DNA of 64,000 bases from Peptoniphilus_A sp001811425 (lineage in GTDB: Bacteria; Bacillota; Clostridia; Tissierellales; Peptoniphilaceae): contig NZ_KV804709.1 in NCBI RefSeq assembly GCF_001811425.1, positions 1-64,000 of the forward strand, in the 5' to 3' direction. The first letter of the stretch is position 1. Every line of letters begins with the position of its first letter. Below are positions 7,351-16,215 of the stretch, one piece after another. Both the position numbers and the translations under genes were made by a program. Below the pieces are notes generated by a model. That model saw nothing but the letters and a program-made list of their open reading frames with translations, made no database searches and had not been told where the DNA came from.

Positions 7351-9240
7351 ATGCCAATACTTAGTTTAACGAATATAAAAAAATCCTACATAGACGAGGA
7401 AACTATTAGAGATGGAAATTTAATAGTGGAAGACCGCGACAAAATTGGCCTTATTGGAATTAACGGCAGTGGCAAGTCCACTCTTTTTAATATAATTACA
7501 GAAAATCTCTCCTACGATGAAGGAGAAATTTTTAGAAAAAAAGATTTAAAAATCGGCTACTTAGAGCAACAGCTAAATCTTCATCAAGAAGGCAGCATTT
7601 ATGACAACTGCCTTTCTATTTTTTCTGATTTAATTGAGCTTGAGAAAAATTTGAGAGCCCAAGAGCATATTATTGCTGAAAATCCAGAAAACTTGGAAGA
7701 GGAGCTAAATAAGTATCAAAAGATGCAAGACGAGTTTCATAAGAGAGAGGGCTACTCCTTTCACTCAAGGATTAGGGGAACTTTAATTGGTCTAGGCTTT
7801 AGTGAAGATGATTTTGACAAGGACATAAAAACCCTATCTGGTGGGCAAAAGTCACGAGTGGCTCTTGCCATGCTCCTACTTGAAGATGCCGACCTACTTC
7901 TCCTTGACGAGCCTACCAACCACTTGGACATTGATGCAATTTCTTGGCTGGAAAAATATTTAAAGGATGTTGACAAGGCAATTATTATTATCAGCCACGA
8001 CAGATATTTTTTAAATAATATTGTCTCAAAAATTGTCCTCCTAGAAAAGGGCGAGACTAAAACTTATACTGGCAACTACGACAACTACATGAGACAGAGA
8101 AAAAAAGATTTTGAAGTCTTGAAGAGGCAGTATGAAGACCAGCAAAAGGAAATAAAGAGGCAGGAAGAAATTATAAAGAGATACATGAATCTTGGTCGCG
8201 ACAGGTTTATCAAGCAAGGCAAGAGCAGGAAGAAGATGCTGGACAAGATGCAAAAAATTGAAATGCCTGCATCTAATAAAAAGACAAATCTTTCCTTTGC
8301 AACCAATAAAACTTCAGGCAGAGATGTCTTGGAGATAAAGGACCTTTCAAAATCCTTTGGCGACCACTTAGTTTTTCACGACTTAAATGCCTTTGTCTAC
8401 AAAAAGGATAAAATTGGCTTAATTGGTCCCAATGGCGTTGGCAAGTCCACCCTCTTTAAAATTATTGCAGGGGAACTTAGTCCAAGCTCTGGCGAAGTTA
8501 AAATTGGGTCTAATGTGGACATAGCCTTCTTCTACCAAGAGCTTGACAACTTAAATTTAGACAAGACTGTCATGGACGAGATCTGGGACGAATTTCCAAA
8601 GCTTGAGCATTTTCAAATCAGAAAATATTTGGCAGAGTTTCTCTTTGTAGGCGATGACATTTTTAAAACTGTAGATGAACTTTCCGGCGGCGAGCGTGGA
8701 AGACTATCCCTTCTAAAAATTATGTTAAAGGGTGCAAACTTCCTTGTCCTTGACGAGCCAACTAACCACTTAGACATTGACTCAAAGGAAATCCTTGAAG
8801 ACGCCCTCTTAAAATATGAGGGCACTGTTCTTTCCATTTCTCACGACAGGTATTTTTTAAACAAGACTGTGGACAAAATTTTTGAAATGAAGGAAGACGG
8901 CATAAATGTCTTCTTGGGCAATTACGATTATTACCTAGAAAAGACCACTGAAACTGAAAGTCTTGATGATGACTACAAGTCCAAGACAGAAATTGCCAAG
9001 GAAAAGCGTGAGGAGAGAGAAGTCCGCAAAAAAAATAGAGCCCTTCGCAAAGAAAAAGAAAAGCTTGAAAAAGAAATTTCAGACACGGAAGAAAAGTTAT
9101 CCACAATCGATGACAAACTGCAAGATCAAGAGACTTACAGCGATTATCAACTAGCAAATGATTTATCAATAGAGCGCCAAAGCCTTGCAAATACTTTAGA
9201 AGACCTCTATGAAGCTTGGATGGAATTGGAAGAAAATTAA
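7351..9240 (+). CDS. ABC-F family ATPase
   Basis: This 629-residue protein has two fused ABC ATPase domains and no membrane segment, as in the ABC-F family that acts on ribosomes. Domain 1 has GINGSGKST, LSGGQKSR and LLLLDEPTNHLD. Domain 2 has GPNGVGKST, LSGGERGR and LVLDEPTNHLD. The charged linker around residues 240-310 fits the P-site tRNA interaction motif. A C-terminal coiled coil from about 540 resembles Uup/YdiF-type members. TAGGAGGTC precedes the ATG. Antibiotic resistance cannot be inferred from sequence alone; a housekeeping translation or ribosome-assembly role is as likely. Confidence 0.92.
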   Translation: MPILSLTNIKKSYIDEETIRDGNLIVEDRDKIGLIGINGSGKSTLFNIITENLSYDEGEIFRKKDLKIGYLEQQLNLHQEGSIYDNCLSIFSDLIELEKNLRAQEHIIAENPENLEEELNKYQKMQDEFHKREGYSFHSRIRGTLIGLGFSEDDFDKDIKTLSGGQKSRVALAMLLLEDADLLLLDEPTNHLDIDAISWLEKYLKDVDKAIIIISHDRYFLNNIVSKIVLLEKGETKTYTGNYDNYMRQRKKDFEVLKRQYEDQQKEIKRQEEIIKRYMNLGRDRFIKQGKSRKKMLDKMQKIEMPASNKKTNLSFATNKTSGRDVLEIKDLSKSFGDHLVFHDLNAFVYKKDKIGLIGPNGVGKSTLFKIIAGELSPSSGEVKIGSNVDIAFFYQELDNLNLDKTVMDEIWDEFPKLEHFQIRKYLAEFLFVGDDIFKTVDELSGGERGRLSLLKIMLKGANFLVLDEPTNHLDIDSKEILEDALLKYEGTVLSISHDRYFLNKTVDKIFEMKEDGINVFLGNYDYYLEKTTETESLDDDYKSKTEIAKEKREEREVRKKNRALRKEKEKLEKEISDTEEKLSTIDDKLQDQETYSDYQLANDLSIERQSLANTLEDLYEAWMELEEN

Positions 9241-9256
9241 AAGATTTCAAAAATTT

Positions 9257-9484
9257 TTTTCCACAGGACTTTTTGCGATGACTACTTTATCCCCAATCTT
9301 ATGCACATTATCCACAGGTTAATAAAGGTCTGTCTTGAAAAATAGTGCACAATTCATGCACATTTTGAAAAAATTATCATTAAACATAAAAAATGTCTAT
9401 ATTTTCCAATTATTAACTGGATTTTTACAAAAAATATACAATCTTATCCACAATTCGCCAAAAGTTATCAACTTTTGTGTATAA
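9257..9484. promoter_or_regulatory. cluster of DnaA boxes
   Basis: Two TTATCCACA sites (9308-9316, 9444-9452), TTATGCACA directly abutting the first (9299-9307) and a minus-strand TTATACACA (9476-9484) match the TTATNCACA DnaA consensus. Near matches are TTTTCCACA (9257-9265), TTATCCCCA (9287-9295), TAGTGCACA (9343-9351) and TCATGCACA (9354-9362). The sites lie in AT-rich DNA between two convergent genes, with neither dnaA nor dnaN nearby. Confidence 0.7.
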
Positions 9485-9490
9485 ACGATA

Positions 9491-9516
9491 AAAGAGCTGC
9501 CTAAAAACAGCTCTTT
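9491..9516 (-). terminator. terminator of the racemase-family gene
   Basis: AAAGAGCTG and CAGCTCTTT form a 9-bp stem around an 8-base loop, just past the leftward gene ending at 9520. Confidence 0.75.
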
Positions 9517-9519
9517 GTC

Positions 9520-10167
9520 TTATTTATTATTTAGTCTTTTAATCATGTCCTCTGCAGGGTCTAAAATTTCAATTTCTGTCAGTTTTTCAAATTCTTCCTT
9601 CATGTAAGGGAAGTGAGTGCAGCCTAAAATTATTGCCTTGGGTCTTCTTTCCATCTTGTTAAAAAAGTTAAAGAGCTCTCTTAGTCCAAGCCTCTTGACA
9701 ATTTCCTCAGGCGAAGTTTTCTTTTCAATTTCTTCTACAAGGGCAAGGATCCCTATTGCAATTGTGTTTCTAAAAGTTTTTTCTGACAAAATTTTATCTA
9801 TGCCGTGGGCTGATTTTGAATTTGCTGCCAGGATCACTAGGTCTTCATAGGAAGTGTCAAGATTTCTATAAAAGTCCAAGGGAGTGATGATTTCCATACT
9901 CTGACGGCGGGTTAAGCCTTCCACATATATAGAAGCAGAAAGGGAATTGCAGTAGATAAAAATTTTTTCAGCCCCCTCTTTTTTTGCCTCCCTTATTTTT
10001 TCTTCAACAATATTTGTCAGCTCTTCTCTTGAATAATATTGAAGGGCGGATTGGTCCTTTGGGTTCTTGGAAATTGGAAAGCTCAGTGGCTCAAAGCCCC
10101 TTTTATTTAAAAGGTCCACTCCCATTTTTGTGTCCACATAAGTTCCTGCGAATACTCCTACTTTCAT
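9520..10167 (-). CDS. aspartate/glutamate racemase family protein
   Basis: This 215-residue protein carries the two catalytic-cysteine regions of the Asp/Glu racemase superfamily: IYCNSLSAS near residue 72 and LGCTHFPYM near 180. It opens with VGVFAGTYVDTKMGVDLL, where glutamate racemase MurI has a DSGxGG motif, so it is not a standard MurI and the substrate is uncertain. The two cysteines would act as the base pair for racemization. It overlaps the upstream lipid kinase gene by 4 bp. Confidence 0.8.
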   Translation of the reverse strand: MKVGVFAGTYVDTKMGVDLLNKRGFEPLSFPISKNPKDQSALQYYSREELTNIVEEKIREAKKEGAEKIFIYCNSLSASIYVEGLTRRQSMEIITPLDFYRNLDTSYEDLVILAANSKSAHGIDKILSEKTFRNTIAIGILALVEEIEKKTSPEEIVKRLGLRELFNFFNKMERRPKAIILGCTHFPYMKEEFEKLTEIEILDPAEDMIKRLNNK

Positions 10168-11051
10168 TTTTTCACTCCTTTAAAATAAATCCATTTAAGT
10201 TTTTTCTCCAAAATTCTGTAGTTAAGATCCCTTGCAGAATAAATTTCTCCGTCAATGTTATATAAAAAATCTCTGTCCGCTGAAATTTTCCCTGACCTAG
10301 TTAAAATTTCTCTCACACCACTTTTCCCAAGGTGGTCTCCCCTCCTGTAGGAAGTAAATAAGCTTGCTATCCTTAGGGGACTCATCTTCTCTGCCAAAAT
10401 TAAATTTAAAAGACCATCGTCAATTTTTGCCTTTGGTGCTGGGTTAAAGCCATTGCCATAATAAGATCCGTTGCAAAGGGCGGAAATTAAAAAGCTACCA
10501 GATAAATTTACTTCTTCATTTTTTTCATCAAGACAGGAAATTTTTAAGTCTACATTTTCCAAATTCATTACAGATTTTACCACTCCGTAAAAATATCCCA
10601 GCCTGCCTCCAAGCTTTTTCCTCTTCATTATGTCATAGGCATACTTCAAGACATTGGTGTCAAAGCCAAGACTTGTGACATTGATGCAAATTTTGCCGTT
10701 CACTTCTATTAAGTCAATGGGAGCAATTTCATAATCAAAAATATTTTCTAACTTAAAATTATGGTAAGAAAAATTTTTTGAAAAGTCGTTGCCTGTGCCG
10801 CCAGGTATAAGTCCAAGAGAAGTCTGGCTCCCGCAAAGGGCAGAGGCAACTTCAGATAGGGCTCCGTCGCCACCCTTTATGTATAAAATTTCGCCGCCCC
10901 TGTCCCTAAAGTCCTGGGCAAATTTCACTGTGTCTCCGGCTTTCTCTGTAATTTTAATTTCATCTTTATCAAAATATTTTAAAAGTTCTCTTGCAAAGGC
11001 CTTGTCATAGGACCTGCCAGATTTAGAACTTATTATAAAAAGCTTTTTCAT
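10164..11051 (-). CDS. diacylglycerol/lipid kinase family protein
   Basis: This 295-residue soluble protein belongs to the DagK/YegS/BmrU lipid kinase family. The nucleotide-binding motif GGDGALSEV lies near residue 57 and the second signature GLIPGGTGNDFSKNF near 80. These enzymes phosphorylate diacylglycerol or related lipids with ATP at the inner membrane face. The ATG at 11051 is chosen because it gives the usual MKKLFIISS opening; two in-frame GTG codons lie just upstream. It is the first gene of a pair with the racemase-family gene. Confidence 0.88.
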   Translation of the reverse strand: MKKLFIISSKSGRSYDKAFARELLKYFDKDEIKITEKAGDTVKFAQDFRDRGGEILYIKGGDGALSEVASALCGSQTSLGLIPGGTGNDFSKNFSYHNFKLENIFDYEIAPIDLIEVNGKICINVTSLGFDTNVLKYAYDIMKRKKLGGRLGYFYGVVKSVMNLENVDLKISCLDEKNEEVNLSGSFLISALCNGSYYGNGFNPAPKAKIDDGLLNLILAEKMSPLRIASLFTSYRRGDHLGKSGVREILTRSGKISADRDFLYNIDGEIYSARDLNYRILEKKLKWIYFKGVKK

Positions 11052-11147
11052 ATTCACCACTTATAATTAATTATATTATATGGTGAAATTTATTCCAATA
11101 GAGTTCTTTCGTGGCTTTTTGGGTAAAAACAAAAAAGGAGGGATATT

Positions 11148-12029
11148 ATGAAATGGAAAGGAAGAAGGCAAAGTTCAAATGTCAGCAGAAGTAAAGGTGG
11201 CGGAGTAGCCCTTGGTGGCGGTGGACTTCTAGTGGCACTAATAGTTTTTTTACTTACGGGAAATCCAATGGACGCAATTCGCTCTGGCTTTGGAGGCACA
11301 GAGCCTTCTACGACACAAAATTATGAACTTTCACAAAAGGAAGAGGACTTATACGATTATTCAGCCGTAGTTCTTGCAGATACAGAGGACGCTTGGCATG
11401 AAATATTAAAAAATGAAGGTGTAAATTATAGGGAGCCTCAGCTAAAGATCTTTAAGGGTCAAGTGAAGTCTGGCTGCGGCCTTGCCAGTGCAGGCATGGG
11501 ACCTTTTTATTGCTCAAGAGATGAGGCAATATACATGGACCTATCCTTTTACGATTCACTTATAAGAGACTTTGGTGCAGATGAGGGCGACTTTATCTTG
11601 TCCTATGTAATTAGCCACGAGGTTGGTCACCATGTCCAAGAAGTGACGGGAATTATGGACCAGTACCAAGAGCTTATGGGAAAACTTTCTGAAGAGGAGA
11701 GAAATGCGCTGACAGTTAGACTAGAATTGCAAGCAGACTACCTAGCAGGCGTCGTNNNNNNNNNNNNNNNNNNNNNNNNNNNNNNNNNNNNNNNNNNNNN
11801 NNNNNNNNNNNNNNNNNNNNNNNNNNNNNNNNNNNNNNNNNNNNNNNNNNNNNNNATATCAGCTGCCTGGTCCATTGGCGACGACACCTTGCAGAAAAAA
11901 GCTCAGGGCTATGTGAGACCAGAGTCCTTCACTCATGGATCCAGCGAAGAGAGAACTCGCTGGTTTAAAAAAGGTTACGAAGCAGGCGACCTTTCAGCTT
12001 GGGATACTTTTTCTGCGAAAAATTTATAA
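11148..12029 (+). CDS. YpfJ-family neutral zinc metallopeptidase (interrupted by a gap)
   Basis: An N-terminal membrane anchor (residues about 24-38) follows a Gly-rich stretch. The extracytoplasmic domain contains the zinc motif HEVGHH near residue 158, LQADYLAGV and the C-terminal IGDDTLQ...FTHGSSEERTRWF region of the YpfJ family. AAAGGAGGG precedes the ATG. The gap at 11756-11855 removes the segment between LAGV and IGDD. YpfJ homologues have fewer residues there than 100 N would encode, so the true gap is probably shorter. Substrates of this family are not established. Confidence 0.88.
   Translation: MKWKGRRQSSNVSRSKGGGVALGGGGLLVALIVFLLTGNPMDAIRSGFGGTEPSTTQNYELSQKEEDLYDYSAVVLADTEDAWHEILKNEGVNYREPQLKIFKGQVKSGCGLASAGMGPFYCSRDEAIYMDLSFYDSLIRDFGADEGDFILSYVISHEVGHHVQEVTGIMDQYQELMGKLSEEERNALTVRLELQADYLAGVXXXXXXXXXXXXXXXXXXXXXXXXXXXXXXXXXXISAAWSIGDDTLQKKAQGYVRPESFTHGSSEERTRWFKKGYEAGDLSAWDTFSAKNL
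11756..11855. other. assembly gap (100 N)
   Basis: Unknown bases lie inside the metallopeptidase gene. The round length marks a scaffold placeholder. Confidence 0.99.
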
Positions 12030-12044
12030 AATTTAAGAAAGCAA

Positions 12045-12080
12045 AAAGACTGAGGATTAATTTTCCCCAGTCTTATTTTT
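12045..12080 (+). terminator. terminator of the metallopeptidase gene
   Basis: AAGACTGAGG pairs with CCCCAGTCTT around a nine-base loop and is followed by ATTTTT. It directly abuts the short mobile element at 12082. Confidence 0.8.
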
Positions 12081-12081
12081 T

Positions 12082-12169
12082 AGCTCTATAATATCTTTCG
12101 GGGAGTAAATCTCTAAATGAAAAGAGAGACTCGAGTTAACGAGTCTCTTCAATATTTGACATAGAGTCA
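12082..12169. mobile_element. 88-bp non-autonomous ISL3-like element (MITE-like), copy A
   Basis: The left end GCTCTATAATATCTTTCGGGGAG and right end (reverse complement) GACTCTATGTCAAATATTG resemble ISL3-type terminal repeats. Inside is a perfect hairpin, GAGACTCG-AGTTAA-CGAGTCTC. It shares both ends with the 204-bp copy at 18535-18738 but lacks the interior, the junction lying at about TAAATGAAAA. It lies downstream of the serine hydrolase gene, where the hairpin could stop transcription. Confidence 0.65.
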
Positions 12170-12210
12170 TTTTTATTCATATTTCTTATTGGACAAATAA
12201 TTATGATATA

Positions 12211-13050
12211 TTAGTAATTGTATTTTCCCAACATGTAATCATAAACAATTTTGGAAATTTTTGAAATAGCTTCTATTCCTTCATAATCTTCTGATAGTTT
12301 TTGGCTATATACCGCTACAACATATCTTTCTCCTTTTGGAAGAATGAATATCCCAACATCATGTTGAGTTTTCCATAAATCACCAGTTTTATTAGCTACC
12401 ATTACCTTGCCTTCATCTGGAAGTTCATTTGTAGCATTGGCATCATATGATGTCACAGCAGGTATAAAATTAGGTAGTTTTTGTCTAAATTGTTGAGTTT
12501 TTAATATTTTAATAATAAGTTCTGATGATTTTTTTGAAACACATTTACCTTCAGCGATTAATGTTAGAAGTGTTCCCAAGTCTTTAGCAGTAGTAAAATT
12601 ATCCAAGCCTTCATTTAATGATTTTAAATCAAGCATTTTACGCTGAAATTTTGTATTATTTAATCCAATACTTTGATTAAATTCATTAATCTTGCCAAAT
12701 CCTCCGACTATATCTATAAGCTGATTTGTTGCAATATTGTCACTAACAACTAAAGCTAAATTTATGAGATTTAATATTGTTGGTTTAAAACTTTTGTCTA
12801 AATTTCTTATAACCCCTGTTCCACCAACTCTATTTTCAAGTTTGATATCTACTTTATCATTGATATCAAATTTGCCTTCTTCATACTCTTTTAAAACTAG
12901 AGCAACAAGTGGAATTTTTATTGTGCTAGCGGCACAAAAAATAAGATTTTCATTTATCATGACTTTGTTGTGATCTTGTATATCTTCAAAATAAACTCCA
13001 AATTCACCTTCTACATTATTTAATAAAGAACTAATCTTTTCATTTAACAT
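12211..13050 (-). CDS. class A beta-lactamase-like serine hydrolase
   Basis: This 279-residue protein has the serine active-site motifs of the beta-lactamase/transpeptidase fold: STIK near residue 43, SDN near 104 and KTG near 221. No signal peptide is present, so it should be cytoplasmic, unlike true secreted beta-lactamases. In the omega-loop region (MLDLKSLNEG) the glutamate that deacylates penicillins in class A enzymes appears to be absent. A peptide or ester hydrolase role in the linked peptide-degradation operon is therefore more likely than antibiotic resistance. It is the last gene of the operon. Confidence 0.82.
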   Translation of the reverse strand: MLNEKISSLLNNVEGEFGVYFEDIQDHNKVMINENLIFCAASTIKIPLVALVLKEYEEGKFDINDKVDIKLENRVGGTGVIRNLDKSFKPTILNLINLALVVSDNIATNQLIDIVGGFGKINEFNQSIGLNNTKFQRKMLDLKSLNEGLDNFTTAKDLGTLLTLIAEGKCVSKKSSELIIKILKTQQFRQKLPNFIPAVTSYDANATNELPDEGKVMVANKTGDLWKTQHDVGIFILPKGERYVVAVYSQKLSEDYEGIEAISKISKIVYDYMLGKYNY

Positions 13051-13088
13051 TTTTAAACTCCTATAAAAAGGTTCTTTTAAACTGAATA

Positions 13089-14183
13089 TTAATCAAAAAT
13101 ATCGTCATTAACTTCTACACCAAGACCAGGTTTTTCTGGAACAGTTAAACATCCATCAACTAAGTCATATTTTTCTTTTATAATATCATTTTTATGAAGA
13201 ATATTTCCTAAATAAAGATCGTTAGGAATGTCAACATATTTTGAACTTGCGACAAAATGCAAACTAGCTGCTGCTCCTAACCCAACTTCAAGATTACTTC
13301 CAGCTGTAGCATGTAATCCATTAGCTTCTAAATAGTTAGCAATTTTTTTTGCTTGTGATAAACCACCAACTTTTCCAACCTTTATGTTGGCAATGTCACA
13401 AGCATCGTTGTTTACGACATTTACTACATCATGAAAGTTAGAAATGGATTCATCTGCCATTATAGGGGTATCTAATCTTTCCCTCAACATTTTTAACCCT
13501 TTAATGTCGGATCTTTTTACTGGTTGTTCAATACTTTCTAAGTGAAATTCTTCCAATTTTTTAAAAGTTGTTAAAGCTGTTCTATAATCATAACCTTGGT
13601 TAGCATCCAATCTAATTGGGAATCCATATCCCAGTTCTTCTCTAACTTTAGTTAAAAGTTCGATATCTCTTTCAGGGGAAATACCAACTTTAATTTTAAT
13701 AACTTTATATCCTTCAGATAATCTTTCTTTTGCTTCTTCAATAGAACCCTTTAAGTCTTGCATTCCAACAACCCAGCTGAGTTCTATCTTATCCCTGTAT
13801 TTTCCACCAAGTAATTTATAAACTGGTACATTTAAAGTTTTACCCATAAGGTCATATAAAGCCATGTCTATCGCTGATTTAGCAGCATAATTCCCATATA
13901 TTGCCGAATCTAATTTGTCGTGAATATTATCTATATTAAAAATATTTTCTCCTATAATAGATGGTCCTAAGTATCTATTTATTGCTAGCTCCATTGTATA
14001 TCCAGTTTCTCCCATAAAAGCTGGTGAAGGAGAGGCTTCTCCATATCCTACAACACCATCTTCTGTCATAATTTTTACAATACAGTGGGGTCTAGTGCTT
14101 TGTTCATATAATGATATTTTCCAACTTTTTTTAAGTTCAAGTTCTACAACTTTTACTTGAAAATCTTTTATAATGTTTTTCAA
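13089..14183 (-). CDS. enolase-superfamily epimerase (dipeptide epimerase or muconate-cycloisomerase-like)
   Basis: This 364-residue protein has the two-domain enolase-superfamily layout. Catalytic KIKVG lies near residue 164, metal ligands fall in LDANQGYDY (about 193), IEQP (about 219) and MADES (about 244), and the second lysine is in NIKVGKVGG (about 268). This is the muconate lactonizing subgroup, which includes L-Ala-D/L-Glu dipeptide epimerases. Neighbouring amidohydrolases make a dipeptide or N-acyl-amino-acid substrate more likely than an aromatic acid. The exact reaction cannot be fixed from sequence. Confidence 0.85.
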   Translation of the reverse strand: MKNIIKDFQVKVVELELKKSWKISLYEQSTRPHCIVKIMTEDGVVGYGEASPSPAFMGETGYTMELAINRYLGPSIIGENIFNIDNIHDKLDSAIYGNYAAKSAIDMALYDLMGKTLNVPVYKLLGGKYRDKIELSWVVGMQDLKGSIEEAKERLSEGYKVIKIKVGISPERDIELLTKVREELGYGFPIRLDANQGYDYRTALTTFKKLEEFHLESIEQPVKRSDIKGLKMLRERLDTPIMADESISNFHDVVNVVNNDACDIANIKVGKVGGLSQAKKIANYLEANGLHATAGSNLEVGLGAAASLHFVASSKYVDIPNDLYLGNILHKNDIIKEKYDLVDGCLTVPEKPGLGVEVNDDIFD

Positions 14184-14197
14184 AAAAAACCTCCTTT

Positions 14198-15370
14198 TTA
14201 TTCAAAATATTTTTCTGCTACCTTTGCGAACAAGTATGAACCCATCCATAAGTTTTCTTCGTCAATATCAAAAGTATCAGAATGTAGTGGCTCATGATTG
14301 CCATCAACACCAAACCAAATAAATGAACCTTTATATTTTTTTAAATAGTAACTAAAATCTTCTGCAATTGTTGAAATCTCACAATCTTCATTAACTTTAT
14401 CTTCACCAAAACAATCTTTGGCAACAGTTTTTATAAATTCAGTAGCTGTTTTATCATTAACAACAACAGGATAACCCCTCTTATATATCAATTCACACTG
14501 GCATCCATGCTCGATTTCTTTAGATTTAAGAATTAGGTTTAGTTTGTTTTCGATATAGTCTCTAACATTTTCGTCAAATGTTCTGACTGTTCCTTCCAAT
14601 TCACAATAATTAGCTAGTATGTTATATCTGGTACCACCAGTAATTTTACCAACTGTAATAACAGCAGGATTTAGTGTGTCTATATTTCTGCTAATAACTG
14701 ATTGAATTTCTTGAACAATTTGAGAACCAATTAATATAGAATCTACTCCAAGATGAGGTTTAGCAGCATGCGAACTTTCACCATGAATTTTTATATAAAA
14801 ATGATCAGAAGATGCCATTGTCGGTCCACTCATTATTCCAAAAGTTCCACCCTTAATAAAAGGCCACATGTGAAGGCCAAATATATAGTCTAAATCGCCT
14901 ATTTTATTGGATTCAAGAACCCCCTGGGAGCCACCTTTGGGTGATGCTTCTTCGGCAGGTTGAAATATTAATTTTACCTCTCCATCAATATTATCTTCAT
15001 GATCTTTTAATATCTTTGATAAACCTAGTAATATTGTAGTATGAGCATCATGTCCACAAGCATGCATTATACCATTGTTTTTTGATTTGTACTCATAATC
15101 ATTTTTTTCCGTTAAAGGCAAAGCATCCATATCTGCTCTAAATCCTATTGTTTTATTTCTTTTCTTACTTCCTATGGAAGCTATAATAGCATTATTATAA
15201 AAATTAGATTCATATTTTATTCCCCAATTATCTAAATATTCTTTTATTTTTATTGAAGTTCTATTTTCTTCATAAGATAATTCTGGGTACATATGAAAAT
15301 CTCTTCTTATTTCTACTAATTTATTATTAAAATTTTTAACATCATTTTTATTAATGTTTATTTTATTCAT
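14198..15370 (-). CDS. M20-family amidohydrolase
   Basis: This 390-residue metallo-amidohydrolase of the M20D type (N-acyl-amino-acid, hippurate or IAA-amino-acid hydrolases) has FRADMDALPL, HACGHDAHTTILLG near residue 103 and IFQPAEE near 137, plus FGLHMWP and HAAKPHLGVD from the dimerization and lid region. The cysteine of HACGHD is the usual metal-site residue. The start overlaps the end of the nitrilase-family gene by 8 bp, so translation is coupled. It probably releases a free amino acid from an acylated or peptide substrate in the cytoplasm. Confidence 0.93.
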   Translation of the reverse strand: MNKININKNDVKNFNNKLVEIRRDFHMYPELSYEENRTSIKIKEYLDNWGIKYESNFYNNAIIASIGSKKRNKTIGFRADMDALPLTEKNDYEYKSKNNGIMHACGHDAHTTILLGLSKILKDHEDNIDGEVKLIFQPAEEASPKGGSQGVLESNKIGDLDYIFGLHMWPFIKGGTFGIMSGPTMASSDHFYIKIHGESSHAAKPHLGVDSILIGSQIVQEIQSVISRNIDTLNPAVITVGKITGGTRYNILANYCELEGTVRTFDENVRDYIENKLNLILKSKEIEHGCQCELIYKRGYPVVVNDKTATEFIKTVAKDCFGEDKVNEDCEISTIAEDFSYYLKKYKGSFIWFGVDGNHEPLHSDTFDIDEENLWMGSYLFAKVAEKYFE

Positions 15371-16196
15371 CTTTTCCTAAAACACCTTCTGTTTTTATTA
15401 ATTCATGATAACTTGTAGGTCTTCTATGATTGAAAACATGAATTAAATCTCTAGGCTCCTCTATCTCTTTCAAATCAATTTCACCATAAATAATTTCTTG
15501 TTGGTCTGTACCTTCTGCAACAATTTTTCCCCAAGGATCAATTATTATAGAGTGACCGCAGTATGTTCCCATAGGACTTTCTCCTACTCTATTACAAGCA
15601 ACTACAAACAATTGATTTTCAATAGCTCTTGCCCTCAATAAAGTTCTCCAATGATCTACTCTAGGATTTGGGAAGTCTGAAACTACGAAAATTGCTTCTG
15701 CTCCTTTTAATGCATAGGTTTTTGCTAATTCGCAAAATCTAATATCATAGCAAATCATTAATCCTATTTTGCCAAATTCAGTTTCTATTAAATCAGTTTT
15801 TTCACCATGTTTATAAGCTACATCTTCATCCATGTCAGAATATAAGTGCATTTTGCTGTAATCTCCGACAATTTCACCTTCTCGATTAATAACATAAGTC
15901 GTATTATAATTATCTCCATTAACTTTTACACTTATTGATCCTCCAACTATCCATACTTTATATTCTTTAGCTTTTTCTCTAAGAAAAGTTAAAGATGGAC
16001 CATCAAAACACTCAACATGTTTCTCAATTTCATGAAACATTTTATCCGAAAAGCCGCTTGCCCAGTCTTCAGGTAATAATAAAATGTCAGGTTTATTTTC
16101 GACTTTCATCGCTTTTTCAATTAGTTTTTCCACATTCTTATAATTTTTTTCTGGTTCTAAAAAATGTATATTAGTTTGTAATAATGCTATCTTCAT
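15363..16196 (-). CDS. nitrilase-superfamily carbon-nitrogen hydrolase
   Basis: This 277-residue protein has the Glu-Lys-Cys triad of the superfamily in LLPEDWASGF (about residue 42), YSKMHLYSDMDE (about 117) and MICYDIRFCEL (about 150). The length and the RVDHWRTLLRARAIENQ segment fit the omega-amidase/YafV-like branch, which hydrolyses small omega-amides. It acts in the cytoplasm. Position between the permease and the M20 gene suggests it trims the imported substrate. Confidence 0.9.
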   Translation of the reverse strand: MKIALLQTNIHFLEPEKNYKNVEKLIEKAMKVENKPDILLLPEDWASGFSDKMFHEIEKHVECFDGPSLTFLREKAKEYKVWIVGGSISVKVNGDNYNTTYVINREGEIVGDYSKMHLYSDMDEDVAYKHGEKTDLIETEFGKIGLMICYDIRFCELAKTYALKGAEAIFVVSDFPNPRVDHWRTLLRARAIENQLFVVACNRVGESPMGTYCGHSIIIDPWGKIVAEGTDQQEIIYGEIDLKEIEEPRDLIHVFNHRRPTSYHELIKTEGVLGKDE

Positions 16197-16215
16197 AAAT
16201 TAATACCTCCATTTT

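Noticed and set aside
8762..9250. 162-residue minus-strand frame inside the ABC-F gene
   Set aside because: It lies wholly opposite a well-supported gene and has no recognisable domain or ribosome site.
9257..9484. Chromosomal replication origin
   Set aside because: The DnaA boxes are convincing, but dnaA, dnaN, rpmH or gidA are absent nearby and the genes right of it point inward, so I list it only as a DnaA-box cluster.
12211..13050. Antibiotic-resistance beta-lactamase
   Set aside because: The serine motifs are present, but there is no signal peptide, the omega-loop Glu seems absent, and the gene is in a metabolic operon.
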